DNA from: DATMNR01 sp963702765
GTDB taxonomy: Bacteria; Chloroflexota; Ktedonobacteria; Ktedonobacterales; Ktedonobacteraceae
Assembly (NCBI GenBank): GCA_963702765.1
Contig: CAVPEB010000068.1
Coordinates: forward strand, 38,509 to 102,508
Direction of reading: 5' to 3'
Length of the DNA stretch: 64,000 bases
Part shown: piece by piece, positions 56,848 through 64,000 of the stretch
Layout of the letters: the number at the start of each line of letters is the position of its first letter
Numbering within the stretch: the stretch's first letter is position 1
Translations under genes and position numbers: made by a program
Notes under the pieces: model-generated
Database searches by the model: none
Told to the model about the DNA's origin: nothing
What the model saw: the letters and a program-made list of their open reading frames with translations, nothing else

Positions 56848-59133
56848 ATGGACGGCAAGGGTAGTCGCCGCCTTTCATCAAAAAGTGATCGGCATCGACG
56901 ATGGAATATTGTTGATTTTGGCAAGAAATGTTCTGGATTTCTCGTACTACATAGACAATCTTTTCTCGCTGGTATTTTGCTTACTGGCATGGTTCTATTG
57001 CTTTTTGCTGTTTTTAGCAGGTTTCAAGCGCCTACATTGAATAATCCCCCGGCTGGAACGACAGTTGTTGATTACAGCTCCTTCAAAAAGCAGGTAAGTG
57101 CAGGAAATGTGCTTGCAGTATCCATTCAATCCAACCAGGTGAATGCTTTACTGGCACAATCACTCCAACAAAGTCAGAATACGAAGGGTTCTCAATCGAG
57201 CATTGATGCTAAACAACGCGCTATGGATTTTACAGCCTGGAGCCATTATCTTGGCGCAAGTTCAACCTGGGCAAGCGCACCAGTGACAAATACGATCGAT
57301 CAATCTCGACTTTTATATACAAACATACCCAATGGTGGTGATGCCACGCTTATGCCACTGCTCTTAAGTAAGAACGTTGTGGTTACGACTCTTCCTGTTG
57401 CCCAATCTCCTCTATGGATGACGTTGTTGATGAGATTCCTACCCTTAATACTCCTGGTTCTGCTCATTTCTATGTTTCTTTTGCCCCGTAATAACAAACG
57501 TGCAAATCGAGATGTTGATGCTCATTACTCGCTAATGGGAAAAAGCAAACCACGGTTATATGGGACGAACGATGATCGCAACTCTCATCGTACGCCCGAA
57601 AAAATTCCAGGCGCGACCAGGCCTATTACGCAAGGAAAAGCACCTGCTCCTAAGCAGGTCGAACCTGCTGTCACGTTCGCCGATGTGGCAGGAATTAATG
57701 AGGTGCGACAGGAGCTTGAAGAAATCGTGCAATTCTTGCGCGCGCCAGAACGCTTTGATCGATTGGGAGCGCGCATTCCACGTGGAGCGCTCCTGGTCGG
57801 GCCTCCTGGAACGGGTAAGACGTTGCTGGCCAAAGCTGTAGCGTGTGAAGCTGGCGTACCGTTCTTCAGTATGAGTTCGTCGGAATTTGTTGAGATGTTT
57901 GTAGGTGTCGGAGCCAGTCGAGTCCGCGATCTTTTTGCCAAGGCACGCCAGGCCGCTCCGTGCGTCATCTTCCTGGATGAACTTGATGCCGTTGGCCGCA
58001 AACGCTCAATGCGCGTGGCTGGCAATGACGAACGCGACCAGACGCTCAATCAACTCCTGGTTGAGCTGGATGGGTTCAATGCGCGTCAATCTGTTGTGGT
58101 CATGGCGGCTACAAACAGAGTTGATATTCTCGATAAGGCGTTGCTGCGTCCCGGCCGCTTTGATCGTCAGATTACCGTTTCTCTCCCTGATCGCGTCGGG
58201 CGCCAGGCGATTCTCGAAATACATACTCGTAAGACCCCCTTGCATGAAGAAGTCAGCCTGGAGCGACTGGCTCGTTTAACCACCGGAATGAGTGGGGCTG
58301 ATCTAGCGAATCTTGTGAATGAGGCTGCATTGTGTGCGGCGCGACAAGATCTTGAACATCTTAACCATGACTGCTTTGAAGATGCGCTGGCACGCGTGCA
58401 ACTCGGAGCATTGCGACCCATAGTTATGCATGAGAGAGAGAAGCGCATAATTGCCTTCCATGAAGGAGGGCATGCATTGGTGGCATACCATTTGCATGAG
58501 GCTGATACCGTCAACCGTGTGACCATTCTGCCGCGAGGACAGAGTTTAGGAGTGACACAGTTCACTAACGAAGAAGATCGTTACAACTACAGCCGGGAAA
58601 CACTTATGGCGCGTATCGCCGTGGGATTGGGAGGCCGAGTTGCTGAAGAGCTTACCTTCGGTCCTGAACGCGTTACGACTGGCGCAGAAAATGATTTGCA
58701 GGTAGTGACAGATCTTGCGAGGCGCATGGTGACACGCTGGGGTATGAGCGAAGAGGTCGGTGTGATGTTCGCGGATTATCGTGCCGATGCAGGTGGAGCT
58801 GGATTGAATATGCGTCGTATCGAACTTGACGATGTACAAACAGGCCCACGTTCACTTGTTATGGATGTTGATGGCAATCTGTTGCTGCATGGTGGTGATG
58901 TGCCTGCGCAACGACAATCCATGTTTGCCATGGCTGCTCCCGACGCGAACCGTTCCACAAGCACGTCGATGGCGTCTCTTGTTGATCGCGAGGTTCAGCG
59001 TATTCTACATGAAGGTTATGAGATCGCTCGCGAAGTGTTGAATACGCATTCTGATCAACTCACCAGGCTTGCTGAGGCGTTGATGTCTCAGGAACAACTG
59101 GATCGGAAGCAGTTCGAGGCCTTGCTGGCGTAG
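56848..59133 (+). CDS. ftsH: FtsH-type ATP-dependent zinc metalloprotease
   Basis: The 761-residue membrane protease has two helices (SFLAGILLTGMVLLLFAVF near 48 and LPLILLVLLISMFLLP near 200) around an extracytoplasmic domain. The AAA domain follows with Walker A GPPGTGKT near residue 315, Walker B VIFLDELDAVGR, and the SRH region ATNRVDILDKALLRPGRFDR. The M41 site is HEGGHALVAYH (HEAGH in most members), with the third ligand in TTGAENDLQ. An extra stretch of about 60 residues after VMFADYRADAGG, before the C-terminal helix, is unusual. It degrades membrane and regulatory proteins. GAGGTGA precedes the start, and a 25-bp terminator follows. Confidence 0.93.
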   Translation: MDGKGSRRLSSKSDRHRRWNIVDFGKKCSGFLVLHRQSFLAGILLTGMVLLLFAVFSRFQAPTLNNPPAGTTVVDYSSFKKQVSAGNVLAVSIQSNQVNALLAQSLQQSQNTKGSQSSIDAKQRAMDFTAWSHYLGASSTWASAPVTNTIDQSRLLYTNIPNGGDATLMPLLLSKNVVVTTLPVAQSPLWMTLLMRFLPLILLVLLISMFLLPRNNKRANRDVDAHYSLMGKSKPRLYGTNDDRNSHRTPEKIPGATRPITQGKAPAPKQVEPAVTFADVAGINEVRQELEEIVQFLRAPERFDRLGARIPRGALLVGPPGTGKTLLAKAVACEAGVPFFSMSSSEFVEMFVGVGASRVRDLFAKARQAAPCVIFLDELDAVGRKRSMRVAGNDERDQTLNQLLVELDGFNARQSVVVMAATNRVDILDKALLRPGRFDRQITVSLPDRVGRQAILEIHTRKTPLHEEVSLERLARLTTGMSGADLANLVNEAALCAARQDLEHLNHDCFEDALARVQLGALRPIVMHEREKRIIAFHEGGHALVAYHLHEADTVNRVTILPRGQSLGVTQFTNEEDRYNYSRETLMARIAVGLGGRVAEELTFGPERVTTGAENDLQVVTDLARRMVTRWGMSEEVGVMFADYRADAGGAGLNMRRIELDDVQTGPRSLVMDVDGNLLLHGGDVPAQRQSMFAMAAPDANRSTSTSMASLVDREVQRILHEGYEIAREVLNTHSDQLTRLAEALMSQEQLDRKQFEALLA

Positions 59134-59147
59134 AGAAATAATAGGCA

Positions 59148-59199
59148 TACATAAGACAAGCGGAAGGTCGATACATCGACCTTCCGCTTGTCTTATGTA
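59148..59199. terminator. strong bidirectional terminator
   Basis: A perfect 25-bp stem (59148-59172 with 59175-59199), with only two unpaired bases at the tip, begins 15 bases after the ftsH stop and also ends the convergent SDR gene. It matches the very long hairpins at other gene ends in this window. Confidence 0.8.
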
Positions 59200-59290
59200 G
59201 CACTAGGACGGTGCAAACCAGGGACGCGCTATTCCGGGCGATTCAAAGTTCAATAAATTACGCGAAGGTCACCATATATTTGAAATCAGG

Positions 59291-60190
59291 CTAGCTGGAT
59301 AGAGATGTGGATGTGGCGCTGACGTCGTGCAGGTTCACCAGCTGCGCAGTTTCTTCCCATAATTGGCGCTGGAGTGTCTCATCATAGGAAATGGGAGCTG
59401 AACGTACTGGTATACTTTTTGCGAAGTATTTTCCTGTTACACCTTCGATTTCGGGTGATGATGCCAGGTAGATGGATGTTTTCGCTCCGTCTTCCGGGCT
59501 GATGCCGAGTCTGGAGAAGATGAGTTTGATGATACTGCGGCCAACTGATCCTACGCCGTTTTGTCCAATGTTCGTTGCGACAAAGCCTGGATGCAGGCAG
59601 TTGGCAGTCACGCCTGTTCCTTGTAGCCTGCGTGCCAGTTCGTAGGTGAAGAGCACAAGGGCTAGCTTCGATTGCCCGTAACTGCGCATGAATTTATATT
59701 GTTGCTCCGATTGTAGATCATCCATCTTGATGTAGCCTGCCTCGTGTGAACCGGAACTGACGTTGACTATGCGTGCAGGTGCGCTGGCTTTCAGCTTTTC
59801 CAGGAGGAGATTCGTGAGCAGGAATGGTGCGAGGTAGTTAACAGCAAACATCACCTCCAAACCATCTGAAGTTTCTTTCCGTGTCAGATTGACAACTCCA
59901 GCGTTATTGATGAGTACATGCAATTGCTGGTAATGTTCCTGAATATTCTCTGCTAGCTGGCGTATTGATGCTTGCGAAGTCAGGTCGGCAAGCATCAGAT
60001 CAATGGCTTCATTACCGCTTTGCTCTTTGATGTCCTTCTGTGCTTCCTCACCCCTGGCCTGATCGCGACAGACCATAACGACTGTTGCGCCCATCTGGGC
60101 CAATCCCAATGCGGTGGCTTTGCCGATGCCAGAATTGGCGCCCGTGACTATGCAGACTTTTCCTTGCATGTTTGTATACAATGTTGGCAT
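59291..60190 (-). CDS. short-chain dehydrogenase/reductase (retinol dehydrogenase-like)
   Basis: The start at ATG 60190 (MPTLYTNMQGKVC) has AAGGA seven bases upstream, giving 299 residues. The Rossmann motif TGANSGIGKATALGLAQMG, the NAGV loop (VLINNAGVVNLTRKET) and the catalytic YGQSKLALVL with Tyr and Lys are all present, plus the Ser in VNVSSGSHEAGY. These enzymes oxidise or reduce alcohols and ketones with NAD(P). The substrate cannot be told. It is convergent with ftsH and has its own terminator on that side. Confidence 0.9.
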   Translation of the reverse strand: MPTLYTNMQGKVCIVTGANSGIGKATALGLAQMGATVVMVCRDQARGEEAQKDIKEQSGNEAIDLMLADLTSQASIRQLAENIQEHYQQLHVLINNAGVVNLTRKETSDGLEVMFAVNYLAPFLLTNLLLEKLKASAPARIVNVSSGSHEAGYIKMDDLQSEQQYKFMRSYGQSKLALVLFTYELARRLQGTGVTANCLHPGFVATNIGQNGVGSVGRSIIKLIFSRLGISPEDGAKTSIYLASSPEIEGVTGKYFAKSIPVRSAPISYDETLQRQLWEETAQLVNLHDVSATSTSLSS

Positions 60191-60505
60191 GTAATTTTCC
60201 TTTAGTATTCCTTTCATAAGTTCGGCCAATACTTTATTTTCGCACACGTTGTTGGTGATTGCATATGGTGCCTTGCTTGCTAATATCGCTTGACTCAATT
60301 CATTGCCACAAAGAGCACAGCATGTTGAAAAACTCGAAATTGTTGATACCAGGAGGTTGGAATGACTTGCGACCGTGCCTAAAGTTAGTCACATCGTAAC
60401 GCTTTTGTAACGATTGCAAGACGGAGGTATGATATGATATGGCTGAGGATGAAAAAGCCGTTCTGAGTCGTTGAATTTTACTTCTCGCTTGTAAGGAAAA
60501 GTTGC
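60191..60505. other. divergent intergenic region
   Basis: The 315 bases separate the SDR and the membrane sensor gene and should hold both promoters. No gene is supported; AAGGAAAA lies eight bases before the ATG at 60506. Confidence 0.4.
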
Positions 60506-61864
60506 ATGAACCAATCTGATACAGAAAGAGAGAACGCAAGTGGATCGGTTGTCACCAATACCGCGAATACGCGCTTGACTGGCACCTGGCTCATCATTGC
60601 CCGCGTCGTGTGGTTGGTGCTGGTCATTCCCAGCCTGGGACTCTTTCTTGCCAGCCTCTTCGTGTCCTATCAGCAAATGCAAACGGTGTGCGTTGATCCC
60701 GTGACGTGTAACGTTTCTGAGGAACTCCCTGTACAGGTGCACCAATCGCTTGCTAGCAATGGCTTTTCTGTGAGTGGTTTTGCCGCTTTGGTCATCATCT
60801 TTTTCGCGATCACCGCAGCGGTCTGGTACGCGGTCGGCTTCCTCATTTTCTGGCGCAGGTCTGATGATTGGCTGGCGCTGCTGGCAGCCTTTTTTCTCGT
60901 GATGTTCAATGTCACCTCCTCAGGCAATACCGTCAATGCGCTGTCATTCGCTTATCCTCTCCTCGTCTTGCCTCTCAGTCTCGTGAACTTTCTGGGGCAA
61001 GTCTCACTCCTTGCGTTCTTTCTGCTCTTCCCCAATGGACGGCTTGTACCGCGCTGGATGGGACTGATCCTGCTGCTCGTCATTCTAGAGCAATTCTTTA
61101 CTATCTTCCCTTCAGTCACTGCGAATTGGCCAGCGTGGCTCGGCGGGCTGGGACCTCTCGTTGTCTATGGAGCCATTATCTCTTCGCACATCTACCGCTA
61201 CAGACGCGTGTCCACCCCTGTCCAGCGCCAACAGACCAAGTGGATTATCTTAGGGTTAGCGGCGGCCATCGTAGTTGCCACAGGCATCTTAGTCATAGGT
61301 GCCTTCTTCCCAAGCATTACGAACTCAAATAATGTGGGTGTAACACTCCTTTTTCTTACCATCTGGCCTGTCGCCTTTCTCCTGATCCCGCTCTCCATCG
61401 GCTTCTCGATTTTGCGCTATCGGCTGTACGACATCGACGTGCTGATCAACCGCACGTTGGTGTATGGCACGCTGACGATTTTGCTGGGTCTCGTCTACGT
61501 TGGCCTTATTTTTGCCTTACAATACTTGCTCCGAGGGATCATCAGCCAGAATAACGATGTCGCTATCGTCGTTTCAACTCTTGTTATTGCAGCTTTGTTC
61601 CAGCCTTTGCGCCACCGCATTCAACGATTCATTGATCGTCGCTTCTATCGTAGTAAGTATGATGCGGCCAAGACCTTGGAGGCATTCAGCGCCACTTTAC
61701 GCAACGAGGTAGATGTGGGCCAGTTGCGTGAGCACTTGCTCAACGTCGTGCAGGAGACGATGCAGCCTGCGCATGTCTCTCTGTGGTTGCGCTCCTCTGA
61801 ACACGACGGAACACATCAGGCTCCTTGGAGAGCCAATCACCCTGTTGATTCAAAAGAGAAATGA
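60506..61864 (+). CDS. multi-helix membrane sensor-like protein without kinase domain
   Basis: The 452-residue protein has about eight or nine predicted helices, an extracytoplasmic loop with two cysteines (MQTVCVDPVTCNVSEEL), and a C-terminal cytosolic part (ILRYRLYDIDVLINRTLVYGTL, LRHRIQRFIDRRFYRSKYDAAKTLEAFSATLRNEVDVGQLREHLL) that usually precedes a histidine-kinase or GAF domain in this phylum. The protein stops about 40 residues after VVQETMQPAHVSLWLR with no ATPase part. It may pass a signal to a partner or be a natural truncation. A 3' fragment of a paralogue lies at 31985-32265, so the family recurs in the genome. A glycosidase gene starts 73 bases later on the same strand. Confidence 0.75.
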   Translation: MNQSDTERENASGSVVTNTANTRLTGTWLIIARVVWLVLVIPSLGLFLASLFVSYQQMQTVCVDPVTCNVSEELPVQVHQSLASNGFSVSGFAALVIIFFAITAAVWYAVGFLIFWRRSDDWLALLAAFFLVMFNVTSSGNTVNALSFAYPLLVLPLSLVNFLGQVSLLAFFLLFPNGRLVPRWMGLILLLVILEQFFTIFPSVTANWPAWLGGLGPLVVYGAIISSHIYRYRRVSTPVQRQQTKWIILGLAAAIVVATGILVIGAFFPSITNSNNVGVTLLFLTIWPVAFLLIPLSIGFSILRYRLYDIDVLINRTLVYGTLTILLGLVYVGLIFALQYLLRGIISQNNDVAIVVSTLVIAALFQPLRHRIQRFIDRRFYRSKYDAAKTLEAFSATLRNEVDVGQLREHLLNVVQETMQPAHVSLWLRSSEHDGTHQAPWRANHPVDSKEK

Positions 61865-61937
61865 AGCAGCGCTCTTTTGCCTCTGTGAAAGTTGAGACGA
61901 TGCAGCAATTTTAAGAAATGATTGTCAGGAGGACGAA

Positions 61938-64000
61938 ATGGCAATGGTTCCGCACGATGATTTTACCCCGCATGGATACCTTGACAATCCATATCACTCC
62001 TGGAAGCTCAATCCCAGTGGTGTTTTGCGATCAATGGAGCCGTTGGGAATGGGCTGGCATGTTCCAAACCTGGGCAGTTATGTGCATAACCAATTTCAAT
62101 ATACTGCACATCTGACGATTGGTTTAAAGATACATGACCTCGTGCTTGTCACTCCTGAAGATTTTTGGCGTCAAAAGTGTACGATTAACAGCCAGCTACA
62201 TACGAAAAATCGTTTTGAATATACGTGTTTTGTGCCAAAGTATGGTTTGACTCTTGCAGCACGCTATTTTCTTGTGCACGAGCACGCGCTAGGATGTTCG
62301 CTCTCGCTTTCGACGACCAGTGATAATCCGCTGCCTGTCACCTGTTTCTTGATTCACCAGCATACGCATAATCCGCACACAAGCCGTCTTTGGGAGCATG
62401 GGATGTACGCGCTTCAAAGTCGCGAACATGGGTTTGGTATGTTAGGCCTTGCTAGCGAGGGTGATGTGTTTATTCATGGAGCGCATGTAGCAGACGGGAA
62501 TCCCTTGACCTGGAGCGAAATGGGATTTGGTATTTCACTTGAAGACATTTCGATGTGGGCAAGAGGGAAAAAGATTTCCGCTCCAAATATCACCCAGAGG
62601 CAGCAGGAAACAGGTTGGCAGGTGCGATCGTTCGCATTGCCCTGCACATTCGACCTGGGAGGGTCCGAAACCAAAGGTGTTCAACTCAATGTTGTCCTCG
62701 CGCGGGGTGTTTCGCAAGATCAGACCTATAAGCATTGGAGAGAGGGCCTTGAGGGCTTCGCTCATGCAGAAGATGAGCGTCGTATTGATGACGAAACATT
62801 TTGGAAACGAGCGCCACAACTCTCTGGCGATTGGCCAGCATCATGGAGGCGCGGCCTGGTGTATGACCTTGAAACATTGCGTATGACTATGCGCCCGACC
62901 TGTTGGCGTTATTCCTACTTATTGGGATGGTATGCAAATTCAAGCGCCACGCACGGTGCTGGCAGAGGCAGCGATGGATTGCCTCTTTCTTAGCTATGCT
63001 GATCCTGCGCTTGCAGCAGAGGTGATGCTTGGTCATTTTGAGTCTGCTCCCCATCCACAACAGCCCTGCATGCGCGAAGATGGTAGCTATAATATGGTGG
63101 CTGATGATGGTCAGTTGTGCGGTACTGCTCCTGAGTGGGGATATCCGTTGTGGTGTTGCGATCAACTGTTTCGCAGAACAGGCGATATGCACTGGCTCGG
63201 AAGGCTGTATCCAAAAGCAGCGGCTTATCTGCGCTGGTGGTTAGAGAATCGGCGCGATGCTGAGGGGTGGATTGTCTATGCCTGCTCATGGGAGAGCGGC
63301 CAGGATGTCTCAAGCCGTTTTGGGCCGCAACAAACGGGTGGCACGATCATTCAGCATGTGCGTCCCGTGGATTTGCAGGCGAGTGTCGCGTTGAGCGCTG
63401 AGATCCTTGCTCGCTGGGCGACATTGCTAGCTGGAAACATGCGAAACGAGGATGTGCAGGAAGCAGATCAACACGGAAATGAACTGGCTCAGGATGCAGC
63501 ATGGTGGCAAAAGATCGCTGCTGAGTATGCCGAAAAGACCAGTACGATGTGGCATCATGGTTGGTTTCGCGATTATGATTCTATGGCTCGTGAATGGTCG
63601 ACGCAGCAAGATGCTATGCACCTTGCGCCTGTGTTTTGCGGTGTGGTTGGAAAGGAGCAGCTCGAGCAATTGCGGCCATTTCTGGCGCAGCCTCCCATGC
63701 ATAGTTCCGGGTGGGCTCCGCTTTCATGGCCTCCGGTCGTGATGACACTGGTTGGAGCGGCAGATGCGGCACAGCATGCCTATGGATGCCGCTGAACTGG
63801 CGTTTCGTTATATCGATGGCTCGTATCGTAGTACCGATCGTCGTGAGCTGGATGAGCATGGTGGATTGCCAGGTGTGACTCGGGAATATCGCAGGTCGGT
63901 CAGCGTGGGCAAATGGGGCCAAATCGAGTATGTGAATGCTGGTATCGAGGGCTATGGCTGGGGCGCGCTCAGCGTGTTTCTGCTCATTCGATATGTGATG
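61938..64000 (+). CDS. GH63/MGH1-like alpha-glycosidase, frameshifted and cut by window edge
   Basis: The start MAMVPHDDFTPHGYLDNP has AGGAGG five bases upstream. The first frame (61938 to about 62935) is a beta-rich N-terminal part (GMGWHVPNLGSYVHNQFQYTAHLTIGLKI). The second (about 62935-63780) is the catalytic alpha/alpha barrel: APRTVLAEAAMDCLF, APEWGYPLWCCDQLFRRTGDMHWL, YPKAAAYLRWWLENRRDAEGW and SWESGQDVSSRF. The third (about 63780 to the edge) continues AELAFRYIDGSYRSTD and GIEGYGWGALSVFL. These match the mannosylglycerate hydrolase/GH63 type, which frees sugars from small glycosides or glycans. One-base shifts lie near 62930 and 63775. The C-terminus is beyond the window. Confidence 0.75.

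Overview
The window looks like a chromosomal segment of a Ktedonobacteria-type member of the Chloroflexota. Supporting signs are medium GC, many Ser/Thr kinases and SARP-like regulators, a queuosine-salvage (DUF2419) protein, MurE with an unusual DEDPR motif, APC permeases in numbers, IS630 and IS605-type elements, structured intergenic repeats, and gene fragments whose full-length relatives lie elsewhere in the same window. The genus cannot be fixed from sequence alone.

Layout. 0-10 kb: two tandem ABC exporter genes with a C-terminal FHA domain. The outer one runs off the left edge, and the inner one is shattered by frameshifts. Between them lies a broken beta-propeller gene. The broken exporter is the last gene of a tight minus-strand operon with two ATP-grasp ligases and an APH-fold kinase-like protein. 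10-15 kb: murE and a frameshifted mraY with a long C-terminal extension, then the queuosine-salvage gene. 15-24 kb: an APC permease, a divergent SigR/RsrA-like pair, ccdA, two Ser/Thr kinases and a primary-type sigma factor. 24.1-30.7 kb: a small gene with an in-frame TGA and a bacterial SECIS-like hairpin (the strongest discovery candidate), then tex, an S9 peptidase, a COX4-like membrane protein and a YbaK deacylase. 30.7-39.8 kb: a HIT hydrolase, gene fragments, small enzymes, a 1224-residue SARP/ATPase regulator, nth and a decayed membrane gene. 40-48 kb: a GS-like ligase with an amino-acid permease (frameshifted), an ftsH remnant, a second permease, and an IS630-bounded unit that carries a full gltX. 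48-64 kb: a DUF1269 pair, a single-chain electron-transfer flavoprotein preceded by tnpB, a rhomboid-unlike M50 site-2 protease with CBS domains, a quinone-reductase-like MDR, FtsH, an SDR, a kinase-less membrane sensor and a frameshifted GH63-like glycosidase cut by the right edge.

Functional themes are envelope synthesis and proteolysis (murE, mraY, M50, FtsH), thiol redox control (SigR/RsrA, CcdA, the candidate selenoprotein), phospho-signalling (kinases and FHA exporters), and amine or amino-acid uptake with gamma-glutamylation.

Single-base frameshifts occur in several otherwise well-preserved genes (mraY, two permeases, the S9 peptidase, the glycosidase). Some may be sequencing or assembly errors; others (exporter copy 2, the propeller gene, the transposase) are clearly decayed. 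No tRNA, rRNA or CRISPR array was recognised.
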